Positions 34,253 through 46,200 of a stretch of 64,000 nt of DNA are shown piece after piece. The position numbers were made by a program, and so were the translations under genes. Source of the stretch: Rhabditoides inermis (Eukaryota; Nematoda; Chromadorea; Rhabditida; Rhabditidae); assembly GCA_963966185.1 (NCBI GenBank), contig CAWZYM010000312.1, positions 62,001-126,000 on the forward strand, given 5' to 3'. The notes beneath the pieces were generated by a model. The model did no database searches and was not told where the DNA came from. It saw nothing but the letters and a program-made list of their open reading frames with translations. The stretch's first letter is position 1. Every line of letters starts with the position of its first letter.

Positions 34253-34781
34253 ATGGTGTGCGTGCCGTGCATTTTTCTGCCGATTCTGCTGGCCATCTAC
34301 CTCAAGTTCATCCAGCCCTTCATTCTCAAGTACCTGCCCGAAAGGTGAGCTGGTTTTATGATATGGGCACCCCGTGTATTAAAAGGTTCAAAGTATACAT
34401 CCAACCAACTTGAAATCCCGTGCGTCGTGCGTCATGAACACTCCATGTTCGTTATCCAATATACATGAAACATTGTTCTTCAAATTATGTAAATTGACCT
34501 TCTAGGTGGATCCACTTCCTCGATCCCATCCTCTACCCGACCTGCCCCGTACAGGTAAGCATGCCGATTGATTGTCCAGTGTTTTGCTTTTGCAATATTG
34601 TCATGTTTATGTTTCACTTTCACACAACGTTAATGTGCGATAGTTGATTTTAATTATCGTTTTATGTACCATATACAAACTTGAGATGCCTCCGGATGCG
34701 CCTGCCGAGGCGAAGGAGGAAGAGAATGCCACGAAGGCAGAGTGCTGCTCCGCCGGAGGAGACAGCAAGAAGGACGATTAG
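34253..34781 (+). CDS. UPF0729 family small membrane-associated protein (C18orf32-like)
   Basis: Exons 34253-34344, 34506-34554, 34686-34781; 78 aa. The N-terminus MVCVPCIFLPILLAIYLKFI matches the conserved MVCIPC-type start and hydrophobic segment of the UPF0729 family; the middle WIHFLDPILYP aligns with its second conserved stretch; the C-terminus is charged and ends SKKDD. In animals these small proteins are linked to the ER and lipid droplets; the exact biochemical role is unclear. A 3' splice site (TTTTCAG at 34241-34247) six bases before the ATG suggests a 5' UTR intron or a trans-splice acceptor. It converges with the CRAL-TRIO/GOLD gene, 114 bp apart. Confidence 0.85.
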
Positions 34782-34895
34782 GGTGACGCATTCCATGGCT
34801 TCGTATTTTTATACATATTTATAACTTGTAATCTCGCTGTGGCATGCGTAGTTGCGGGGGCGTGAGCAGTGCGATCAATTAATCAATAAGTAGAT

Positions 34896-36110
34896 CTATT
34901 CGATGTGCTTGACGTCTTCTTTGCCGTCTCCCTTGATGTGGTGAATCTTGTACTGCACGGCAACCGAGAGGAACCACGCCTTCTCGTTGCCGAAGCGCAG
35001 GTAGTAGTAGCCTAAGTTATCGATTGGTTATTGATTAATTTATCGATTGGCTACCTCTGAGCGGCGCGGTCCATCGCCACTTGTCCACAGTCTGCACGGC
35101 GGGCCGTTCGCATCCCGCGTAGATCTCCCTCCATAGAGAGTCCTCGGGCTGGAAAGTAGATCTATTGATTGATTGGTAGATCAGGAAATGACGTCATGCA
35201 CTTGACTGATTCAAAACTATTCAAGTACTCTATCGAAAACACTTGACTCGCACTGCCCGCGTGCCCGCTCTTTTTGTGTTGTTTGGTGGCTGTGATACGT
35301 TTCGTAATGGTTTCATAAAGGTTTTTGTTAATGAAATTGCAATCACATGTGCTTACGATTACGAATACACAACAAAATCATATGAATACCGTACTACCCT
35401 ACCGTATCATGCTCGCAGTGATAGAGGAAGAGGGTGAACTCGGAGTCGTGTTGCATATGGAACTCGAGAGGAGTGTCCGCCTCGAAGTAATACTTACGAA
35501 CGAGACATGAGCCTGGATGGATGTATTGATTGATTATCGATTCGCGTTCTTTCCTCACCAGCGGGAATGGAGATGGTGTCCATGTCGATTTCAATGGGTT
35601 CCGCAGCAGGAAACGGTGACTTTGGGATCTGCGGAGAGGATACGGTATACTGAATTTGGATTACGGCACCTGAAGCGGCTCGCTGCACAGTTCGAAGTCG
35701 TCGGCGGTGGTCTCGGTAGGAATGCGGGAGCCGCCCAGCTCGGGAGGGAGACAGTCCTGAAGAGGTTAGTGGTACTGTAGGTGGAATTAGGGATTCTGTA
35801 GGTGGAATTGGGATACTGTACCTCGTCGATGTACTTGAGCAGCGTCTCGCGCGCCTCTGACGAGATGACGATCTTCTCCTGAACAGTTTGAGGTGGAGTT
35901 GAACTCATATAGAGACAAAGATAAGAGCACTGTAGTTGCGAGCGACTCTTCGCAAAGATCAACACTTATTAGGCTTATTCGCTCCGAAGAGTCTGTTCAT
36001 TATGAAGAAATTCATAACATAAGTATACGACAGATGATATTGTATTATATTACATACATGACTCATATCATGATTGTGTTGTCATATTCAGTTATAACGA
36101 TTCCGAATAA

Positions 36111-36155
<45 letters not shown>

Positions 36156-36774
36156 GACTCATACATGACCGACCCACCTTGTAGTCACTGGGGATGAAGG
36201 GAATGCATGTCTGGTAGAGGAGGTTGACGAACTTAGGCGCATTGACGATGACGATCTGCTGGATCAGCTGCGGGTACTGCTCGAACAGCGTGCCCCACAT
36301 GATACGGTACGGGCCTGGTCAGTACGGTAGGTGGAAATAGGGGTACGGTATATTGATTTTACGGGCCTGGACAGTACGGTATGTTAAATAGGGGTACGGT
36401 ATATTGGATTTCGGTACCTGCGAGTACGGAAAGGAGGGATGGCTGGAAGGAGAGACCGTGGAGATCCATCACAAGCAGGCCTCCCGATTGACGCCCGGTC
36501 CTGCAAAGGTGAGGGTTCTGGATTTCTGGACTATCGATTCCTTTGCTCACATTATCTCACTCACTACATTATCATGTCATTGTCTGTGTGAGACGTGTCT
36601 AGCCAGGACAGTCGACCCGCTCCCTCCATCCGTGCCTGTGTCATTTGCTACTCTCTCTCCAGCGGGGGCTGCGGCGCGAGGGCCTTCACTATGGGCACTC
36701 CGCTGCCCGACCCCAAGATCAGCATAGGCGATCTCATCGGAAACAGGTGCGGCGTGGGTGGTCCGCGCGCGCGC

Positions 36775-36821
<47 letters not shown>

Positions 36822-36919
36822 CACGGTCCTTACACTTAGTATAGATTCGTTGTCAAAAAGAAGCTCGGCGAGGGTTCGTGCGGGATGGTTTACTTAATGG
36901 ACGACACAAAGAACAAGGT

Positions 36920-36973
<54 letters not shown>

Positions 36974-38387
36974 CTCTCTCTCATTCTTTCCGATTCAGAC
37001 TCGATGCGCGATGAAGGTTGAGCCTCACATGAAGAACAAGGAGGAGGAGGTGCTCAAGATGGAGATCTACGTCCTCAAGAAGCTACAGAAGAGCAAGGTA
37101 TACGGTGGACACCGTATACCTAATAGTAACGCATCGTATTCCAGCACGTGTGTCGTTTCTTTGACGCCGGCGCGCGGAACAATTACAAGTGAGTGTCTAA
37201 GATGGGTTACTGTATTTGAAATTCTGTGGGTAGGAGGATTTCTGTACTTTGAATTCAGCTACGTGGTGATGTCGCTGCTTGGAAAAGACGTGACCGACTT
37301 GCGGAAGAAGTGCAAGGAAAAGCGAATGAGCGCGGCGAGCTGTCTCCGCATCGGACTGCAAGTCATCGCGGTGGGACCCCCAGCATACAGTAATCCAGAT
37401 ACTGTAACCCAATCGTTTCAGGGCGTGCAGGACATGCACGAGGCGGGCTTCATTCACAGGGACATCAAGCCAACAAACATTGCGACCGGCGCCGTGAATA
37501 AGGTATACGGTAGCGACAATATGAGTGTTGTACCGTATACCTAGCACGTGATCTTTGTGTTCGACTTTGGTCTGTCGCGGCAGGTGTTCGAGATGAATGC
37601 CACGACGGGACAGATGGAGCTGCGACCGCCCAGAAATAAGGTAGAGAGAGAGAGGGGAGAGAGAGAGAGAGGGGGGGGAGAGGGAGAGAGAGGGGGGGGA
37701 GAGGGAGAGAGAGAGGGGGGGAGAGGGAGAGAGAGAGAGGGGGAGAGAGAGGGGGGAGAGAGAGAGGGAGAGAGGGGGAGAGAGAGGGAGAGAGACTCTT
37801 CTCACAGGTCTCATTCCGCGGCACGGTGCGCTACTGCTCTCCGAATGTGCACGCGTGCAAGGAGCAGGGTAAGGATTACTGTATATTTTGTATGCCAGAT
37901 TACTGTATCTACCGTATGTCTAGGCCGTCACGATGACTTGTGGTCGGTGCTGTACACGATGGTCGAGCTGGTGACGGCGACCCTGCCGTGGAAGGGAACC
38001 AGCAGGTACGCAGGAGGGAGGCGCTAGAGGTAGTTTTCGATCTACCTCGCTTGCAGTTCAAAATACGGTGCCATAACCGTCTGCCTATCTTGTTTTGCGC
38101 GCTATTGCCGAGACCTGACTCTTCGTCTTCCTCTGATCTACCCGATCGTGCGCATTGCGAGCATAGAATTATAGTACGAATCAAAATTAAAAAAAACTTC
38201 CTACCCTCCATGTGGTAGATCACAATCACTTGATTTCGAAACATGTATTTCATTCACAGTTGCTTTTACTCGAGTAACCGATGTCTTTGAGGAAAGAGGC
38301 GGAGGCGCTCAAGTCATCGGTGAAAGACGAGGAGCTGGTCAAGGGACAACCGCCCTCGTTCGCGTTCCTCGCCGCGGAGGTGAGAGA

Positions 38388-38447
<60 letters not shown>

Positions 38448-39411
38448 AAGGAGGGAGAGAGAGGAAGGGAGGGAGAGGGGGGAGAGAGATCTGAGATAGA
38501 TGGATCTGAAATGCTACCAGAGGGTAGATCATTTTTCTAAAAAGACTCGGCGAACTGTCCTAGTGAATAAAAGTGCCCTTCTACTATGAGAAAAGGCAGC
38601 TGATAGTTAAAGATAGACGATTCTAGGTGCGACAGGGCGAGTACCGTCGCACTCCCCTGTACAAGGAGATCAAGGAGGCCATGGCAAAGGACATTATCGC
38701 ACTCGGAGTCAAGATGTACGCAAGGGGGCCGTCTATCTTCCTCGTCTTTCTCGTTCTACTCGCTCAGCTATAATAACAAAAGGATTGGAAACCATATCAT
38801 CATCTTCTTTTTTTAGGACGGACGAGTTCGAGTGGGAGAAGAAGAAGAAGTCGCCCTCGCCAGCCATCTCCCCTGCCACCTCCGAATCAGCCACTGTCAA
38901 GGTGAGGGGGAGGGAGGGAGAGGGAGGAAGGGAGAGAGAGGAAGGGAGAGAGAGGATGGGAGAAAGAGAGAGAGAGGGAGGGAAGGGAGGAGGGAGGGGG
39001 GGGGAAGAGGGAGAGATGGAGGGGAAGAGGGAGGGAGAGACAGAGGTACGGGAAGATACCGACACAGGACACGACTTCGGGTGTTCTGCCACTGCAGGTG
39101 ACGCCCAAGGGATCGCCACCCAAGGGATCGCAGAGGGATCCGCCCATCAGCTCCGAGGATAAAGTGACCGAGGTGAGGAGAGAGAGAGAGGGGGGGGTGG
39201 GAGAGAGGGAGAAAGAGAAAGAGAGAGAGAGAAAGAGAAAGAGAGAGAGAGAGTTCTTCAGGATGAGGCGTCTCACAAGGTCGCCGAGATGGAGTCCGCG
39301 CACTCTCGCGACTCGTCTCACAAAAAGGACAGCGGCAGCAACTACGACGACGAAAACACGCTCGACAACGCTGTGGATTAGGTGGGGGAGATTCTCTCTC
39401 TCTCTCCCTCT

Positions 39412-39451
<40 letters not shown>

Positions 39452-40221
39452 CACTTCCTTCCAGAACGGACCCTCGCGTCTCTCGTCGACCAGATCTTAC
39501 CACTTAGATAGAATACAGAGATTACATGTGTACATTGAGTGTTGGATAAATATGTGCTGTTTGCGTGGAGTCGTTGAATTGGGGGAACGTAATCTTGTCA
39601 CGTACCGGAATGATGGAACATACAGTCATCAGAGTGGAACTCACCTCCTCTCCTCCTCCTCGACCCGCCTCTGTATGCGCTCCATGGCTCGGAACTTTGC
39701 GCGCATGAACGGAGTGACCTGGAAAGGGATGATCAGGGTGAAAATTGAAATTGGAGATGAGACCAAGCTAGTTTTGAATATCTCAACGTTATGTGGGGGA
39801 GGGTGAGCGGGATAGTATAAGGGGGATTGTTCGTAGTAATAACGAGTCCGAATAAATCTCTGTCCGACTCGGATCAGCGTGGACAGGGTAGATGCTCACC
39901 CTCAGGTTGTCGACCAGACCGTAGATGTCGGCGCGGCCGCTCAGTTCAATCACCAGTACCTGAACATCATCTTATATACTGCTATTTTCTCGTTGTTGGT
40001 TTTCTAGAACCATAACCTCTAGTACTCTTTTGCTGCCTCTCCATTGTCATTGTTCACAGCATTTTCATGTGTGACGCATCATTGTGGTGTCATAAACTTA
40101 ATTTTATTCTTCGACTTCCGCTAACCTTGTTGTCGTCTTTCTTGTTTCTTCCCAGCACAGAAAGAGGAGCATGGGTGTCGACGAGAGGACCTAAAAGAGG
40201 GGGTGAGAGAGGGTGAGAGAG

Positions 40222-40273
<52 letters not shown>

Positions 40274-40593
40274 CACAGACTCCGTCTCCCTCCTCCGGCA
40301 GCTGAGTGAGCCGCATCACCGAGCGGATGTTGACGTGGCGCGCGAGAACCTAGCGATACGGTATGATTAGGTATACGGTAAGTGTGTACCGTACCTTGGC
40401 GGCCTCGGCCTCGTCGCCGCCGTACGCGGTGATCCAGCGGTGCACGTTGAAGTCGTGCCTGAAGCAGGACACTCAGACACGTGAAACGAGGAGATATGAT
40501 GGAATAATTACAAACCCACCTAGTGTACTCTGTGTCGCATCCGGACAGCTCGCGCACCCTCTCGATGGCGGCGAGTTGCTCGGAGGTGAGCAT
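34896..40593 (-). CDS. CRAL-TRIO and GOLD domain protein (SEC14-like)
   Basis: A cytosolic lipid-binding/transfer protein of the SEC14-like type with a C-terminal GOLD domain. Fourteen exons, 387 aa, from the 5' end: 40520-40593, 40395-40458, 40277-40349, 40126-40190, 39900-39959, 39645-39718, 36418-36500, 36178-36314, 35822-35878, 35670-35756, 35559-35628, 35403-35512, 35055-35148, 34896-35011. CRAL-TRIO N region about 1-60 (HDFNVHRWITAYGGDEAEAA). CRAL-TRIO lipid pocket about 75-258, including LLVMDLHGLSF, PQLIQQIVIVNAPKF and DCLPPELGG. GOLD about 275-387 (KYYFEADTPLEFHM, YYYLRFGNEKAWF). The phase-2 junction across the 3.1-kb intron (39644 to 36501) is exact and gives the expected family sequence; a whole kinase gene lies in that intron on the other strand. 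Confidence 0.92.
36112..36154. repeat. (GATT)n microsatellite
   Basis: About ten tandem GATT units in an intron of the CRAL-TRIO/GOLD gene. Confidence 0.95.
36691..39381 (+). CDS. CK1-group (TTBK-like) protein kinase
   Basis: Fourteen exons, 386 aa: 36691-36746, 36845-36917, 36999-37097, 37145-37188, 37259-37370, 37422-37502, 37545-37640, 37808-37868, 37924-38005, 38292-38379, 38627-38715, 38817-38901, 39098-39172, 39262-39381. A complete and apparently active kinase: Gly loop LGEGSCGMV (26-34), Lys49 (CAMKVE), HRDIKPTN (140-147), DFG (162-164). FRGTVRYCSPNVH with HDDLWSVLYTMVEL is the CK1/TTBK signature in place of APE. A Ser/Lys/Asp-rich tail follows the kinase domain. Worms have a large expansion of this group, many germline-expressed; the substrate cannot be read from sequence. 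It is nested in an intron of the opposite-strand CRAL-TRIO/GOLD gene. Several introns are almost pure CT or GA, and two contain GTATACGGTA-type inverted repeats. Confidence 0.93.
36773..36985. repeat. (CT)n tracts in two kinase introns
   Basis: 36775-36822 and 36925-36985, on either side of exon 36845-36917. Confidence 0.95.
37641..37798. repeat. (GA)n/(GGGGA)n intron
   Basis: The whole kinase intron 37641-37807 is a purine repeat apart from its last 10 bp. Confidence 0.95.
38022..38180 (+). repeat. Dispersed repeat B, copy 2
   Basis: Matches 12713-12870, in an intron of the kinase gene, same orientation. Confidence 0.8.
38902..39045. repeat. (GA)n purine tract
   Basis: Purine-only stretch filling most of kinase intron 38902-39097. 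Confidence 0.95.
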
Positions 40594-41468
40594 GCCTGAA
40601 AAGTGATCACGGTAAAAGCTTCTGAATCCAGGTGAATCATTATCAATATCAATGAATCAATGTAAACGAACAAAAGGCATGTCAAAGGAATCAATTGTCG
40701 CATTCTGGATGCCGTGTAGGAAGGAGTGGATCCGCCGGCATGTGGCGCTTATCTCGCACGACAATCGGGTCCGTCTCACACGGATTCACTTTCTCCTCCT
40801 CTCCTTTCTCTACCCATTCCTGAATCGGTGGGACAATAAGATGGCCACGGTGATAGCGTGTCGGTCGCGGCTGCAAGCAACAAGACGCCGGGGAACTGTT
40901 GGCGATCAGCACGGTTGAGATATCGAAGGGTGTGTGGGGTTCTGCTCGAGCAGAAGGTAGCCATCCTCGGTAATGGAGAATTATTTTATCTAACCACACC
41001 AATCTGAGTGATATGATAAACTTCTATACGTTCAATGAATTTCACCATTGTGTGACATTCGTATTTGAATATTCGGGATATTGCAACCACCTGTCGATAT
41101 TGCGTCAGAGGTCATCCTAGGCGGGTAAATACCGGAGGCGCAATTCAAATCTCGCGCGCGCGCGCCTGTTTGCGGGAAAACGGGCGCGAACGCCCCGTGC
41201 GGAGCGCTATTCGATTTCTCGCTCGGATTTCTCAAGGGTTTTGCTGCGTTGTATGTTGAAAGTTGTAATCGTTTACTTTGTATAGTTTCTATCCACTACA
41301 GGTACGCTATTTGCAGGTAGTTCACTCTCGTGGACTGCTGAATCGATTGTGCGCGGCGCGTTTTCTGAGGTCAGCGGAAAACTCGACGTCCTTCGATTCC
41401 TCCCTTGCTATTCACTCACCACTCACGACCAAAGGCTAAATTGCTAACCTAAACCAACACTCGTCAAA
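40594..41468. other. Divergent promoter region of the CRAL-TRIO/GOLD and TOP2 genes
   Basis: About 875 bp with no gene. The part near TOP2 is G/C-rich, with a (CG)n run at 41151-41165 and GGGCGCGAACGCC at 41189-41201, and could bind general promoter factors. No clear TATA box. Confidence 0.4.
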
Positions 41469-43211
41469 ATGAGCGACTTCTCGGACGACGATGACGTAAG
41501 TGTTTCTGTTTACCAAGTTTGGCGTATGTACATTATAACACGACTTGTTGCAGTTCTTTGTCGACGACAGCCCGAAGAAGAAGCCGGCGGCGAAGAAGGC
41601 TCCCGCCAAGCCCAAAGCCGACAAGGCCACGCCCAAGAAGAAGAAGGGCGAGGATGGTGGGTTCACAACTGAACAAACTGTTTTAATTAGTAAACACTGA
41701 GAAATTGTACAACCAGAGAGAGAGAGAGAGAGAGAGTAGTTCAAAAGTAAATACACTACAAATGAAAACAAACAACATATTCCAGCGGACACGTCGTGCG
41801 TGATGTCGCAGGAGGACGCGAACGTGTTCACGAACGTGGACAAGGCGAAGAAGCCGATGTCGATCGAGGACATGTACCAGAAGAAGTCGCAGTTGGAGCA
41901 CATCCTCCTCCGCCCCGACACCTACATCGGATCCGTCGAGTACACCGACAAGGCGGTCAGTCACGATTTCTATGTGTTTGTTGCGTACACAGTACACTGA
42001 TTTTGTTTTATTGTATAACTTCTTCGAGATATTTCCAAGAATTCGATTATCTATTGCATTGCTCGAATGGCGAAAGACTGTTTCGAAACATATTGTCAAT
42101 GGCAACATGTTCATATCGTGTCGTTTCTAGCCGATGTGGGTGTACGATGCTGAGGCGGAGCGGCTGGTGCAGCGCGACATCTCGTACGTGCCCGGCCTGT
42201 ACAAGATCTTCGACGAGATCCTCGTCAACGCAGCCGACAACAAGCAGCGCGACCCCAAGATGAACCTCATCAAGATCGACATCAACAAGTGGGCGTTTGG
42301 GGATTACTGTATTTTAATCAGATATTGATGTTTTCTTCGCTGGTATAGTGGTTAATATCCGCGTATGTCTGGATTCTGATTGAAGATACGGTACCATATC
42401 ACTTATAAGTGTTAGTCTGAAACGTATATACGTCTGTATGTTGCAGGGAGCAGAACAAGATCTCTGTGTACAACAACGGCCGCGGTATTCCCGTCGTTCA
42501 GCATAAGGTGAGTTGAGGAAGAGACAGTACACGATTTCTAGACGCCTATCCTGATATGAGCCTCTCACTCATGTGTGACATAAATGGAAGGCTAAGGACT
42601 AATCATAACTGATATGTGTTCAGGTGGAGAAGATGTACGTTCCGGAGATGATCTTCGGAACGCTGCTCACCTCGTCCAACTATGACGATAGCGAGAAGAA
42701 GGTGATCGCGGTGTTTTTTTTTGTTTGCCTGGGATGTTTACGTTGACAAGAGTTGCCAGAAAACACATTGTCTGTGTGAATGTTTATTGGACATGACTAC
42801 GCCTTGAAAAACATATTTGATATGTAATATTACTTTAGGTTACCGGAGGTCGCAACGGTTACGGAGCGAAGCTGTGCAACATCTTCTCGACTTCGTTCAC
42901 GCTGGAGACGAGCTCGCACGAGTACAAGAAGCAGTTCAAGCAGACATGGATCAACAACATGACCAAAGACCAGGACGCGGTCGTCACGAAGAGCGAGGGC
43001 AGCGACTTCACCAAGGTATGGGCAAGCGGAGGGGGTAGATGGACGCTATTGTGTTTCAGGTGACGTTCAAGCCGGACCTGAAGAAGTTCAAGATGAAGGA
43101 GCTGGACGATGACATCATTGGTCTGATGATGCGCCGCGCGTTTGATATCGCCGGATGCAGCAAGGGCGTCAAGGTCTACCTCAACGGAAAGCTCATCCCT
43201 GTGAGTGAGCC

Positions 43212-43290
<79 letters not shown>

Positions 43291-46200
43291 CTGTCCTGTA
43301 TGTGCCTGTCTATCGCTTGCTCGCTTACACTCTGCTCTGCAATATGCAGAAGAATTTGGAAATTGACTTTTCACTTTCTCATTCAGGTGTCGAGCTTTGC
43401 CGACTACGTGAACCTCTACACGAAGGACCTCAAGGACAACGACGGCAACGCGATCAAGGTACGGTAGTATCTGTTGTGATTACGGTATCGTGTACTGTAC
43501 CCTTTTGATTTGAGGTTGCGTACGAGAAGCCGAACGACCGCTGGGAGGTTGCGCTGTGCGCGTCGGAGAAGGGCTTCCAGAATGTGTCGTTCGCCAATAG
43601 TATCGCCACCACAAAGGTATGAGGGCAGGGGGAGGAGATATTTGTGATTTGGGATGGATCCTCACTGCGTTGGAGAAGGCTGTTTTGGATTCATGCCATG
43701 TGGTTGAAGCGTATTGCGCATGTTTTTATTTTGCTATTTGCTATAAGGGTGAGGTTATTAGTTGTATGATAACAAAACCAGGCACGCATTGGAAACGAAA
43801 GTTCTTTTTGGTTCATGTTACATGTGTGAAGCGTATTCTGCGTATTGTGTATGTGTTTCTATGCCATGTCTATCTCTACAGGGCGGTCGCCACGTGGACT
43901 ATGTGGCGGATCAGATTGTGTCGAAGCTGATCGAGGGAATCAAGAAGAAGGCGGGCAAGACGAGCGTCAATGTAAAGCCCTTCCAGGTATGAGAGGAGGA
44001 GGCAGACACTGTACTGTAGTGGGGTGGGGGATTAGGTGTGCATTCCCTTTCTGGTATGATTGAACGACTGTGGTGGGGATGTTTATCATATATTTGGACA
44101 TATTGACACGTTAGATTGTTTGTGAAGGTATTGAACTTGTATAACGTATCGTGTTTGGCTTCCAATTTCATGAGAGCACACTGACGTGTTTGTGTGTGTT
44201 TCAGGTGAAGAACCACATGTGGGTGTTTGTCAACTCGCTGATCGAGAACCCCACGTTCGACTCGCAGACGAAGGAGACGATGACCCTGCAGAGCAAGAGC
44301 TTCGGGTCCAAGTGCGAGTTCAGCGACAAGTTCACTAAGGCGGTCAGTGGAAGGAGGGGAGGGGAAAGGGTGACAGGCGAAAGGTTGAATAGGATATAGA
44401 CGATTGATATTTCCCGTCATATTGATTTGGCTTTTTGTGTCGTTTGCCATTACAAATTAACGTTTTGACCTTACTCATCATGAGTAGAAATGTTGAAGCG
44501 TACATGTGCTGTTTACTGACAAGATTACAAGTTGCATTGTTTTCAGGCGGAGAAGTGTGGTGTGGTGGACGCTGTGCTGTCGTGGGTGCGCTTCAAGCAG
44601 ATGGAGCAGCTGGACAAGAAGTGCTCGTCCAAGAAGACGAGCAAGCTCAAGGTGAGTCGAGGGGTTGAGAAGTTGAGATATAGGTTGTACGCCATGCGCC
44701 GGTTTCATTGTTCACCGGTTGACTGGATTGTTGGATGATGATTGAGTGAAACTTATTTTTATTGATATTGAAGTCTTCAATATCAATCGTGGTATGCCAC
44801 GCGGGTTCTTCCATCGTCACCTAGTATTCCACTCACTATCGTGTGTGTTGCAGGGTATTCCGAAGCTGGAGGACGCGAACGACGCGGGCACCAAGAACTC
44901 TGCCCTGTGCACCCTGATCCTCACTGAGGGAGACTCGGCCAAGTCGCTCGCCGTCTCCGGACTAGGAGTCGTCGGAAGGGATCGGTCAGTGGGGGGAGTA
45001 CTGTAGATGAGGCTGCGGTATGTTGACAGATATGGTGTTTTATGGTTATGGGGTGCTGTAGGTGATTACGATGTGTTGTCAGGTACGGTGTGTTCCCGCT
45101 GCGCGGAAAGCTGATCAACGTGCGCGAGGGCAACATGAAGCAGGTGGCGGACAATGCCGAGATCAACGCCCTACTCAAGGTGGGGATGAGGGGGAGGGGG
45201 AATGCAGATTTAAAAATATGTTTCGTATGGGAATGATATGTTTGATAAGGAGCAGAGTGTCAATTGAGAGAATCGAGTGAAGACGGAATGAATATTCCAG
45301 ATGTGTAACATGTTTTCAATTCAAACAGACTCTTCGTAAATTACAGTTTGAATATATTTCTAGACGGAGTCTTGATATCTGCTCGTATTGTTTTTCCCAA
45401 TGAGACTTCAATATGCGTTTTTCGATTAACACTCCTCTCTGGTTGCAGATCCTGGGTCTGCAGTACAAGCTGAAGTACGACAAGGACGACGACATGAAGA
45501 CACTGCGGTACGGGAAGGTGATGGTGATGGCAGATCAGGATCAGGACGGATCACACATCAAGGTACGCAGTACGGTAGAGGGGGAGAATACTGTATCTGG
45601 ATACTGTATCGTACTCTTTTAGGGTCTGGTGATCAACTTTATCCACGCCAACTGGCCGAATTTGATCAAGCGCAACTTTGTCGAGGAGTTTATCACTCCT
45701 ATTGTCAAGGCCACCAAGGTGAGAAGGAAAGGGATGATTTTTATGTGAACGGAAACTTGTATGTTTCAATGAGGACACTAATGTGTTGCATAGTTTTATC
45801 GTCAATCGGCGAAAAGGCTAAGACATTTAGTTTCCAATTATCAAATCGTTTGTTGTTCAGGGCAAAGAGGAGATTTCGTTCTTCTCTCTTCCCGAGTACA
45901 ATGAGTGGCGCAACAACACGGACAACTTCAAGACGTACCGGATCAAGTACTACAAGGGACTGGGTGAGCGGAGGGCTGAGGGACTTGGGATTGGGTAGCT
46001 GTAGTGTTTGCGTTGCCTGTTGCTGTTACCGTACCCTTTGTGGTGGGAAATGATTAGATGTGATAGTGTGAATGCAGGAACATCCACGTCGAAGGAGGCC
46101 AAGGAGTACTTCTCGGATATGCAGAGGCACAGGATCAGGCGAGTAGTCGAGAACAACTATATATGTTCGAGAACAATATATTTAAACTAGCTCACCAGAA

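Noticed and set aside
36418..36500. A 5'-truncated CRAL-TRIO pseudogene ending at 36500
   Set aside because: The missing N-terminal exons were found at 39645-40593 on the same strand, in phase, so the gene is whole with a nested kinase.
38887..39454. Open frames of more than 180 codons on the minus strand
   Set aside because: Reverse complement of GA-rich introns and exons of the kinase; no independent splice or start support.
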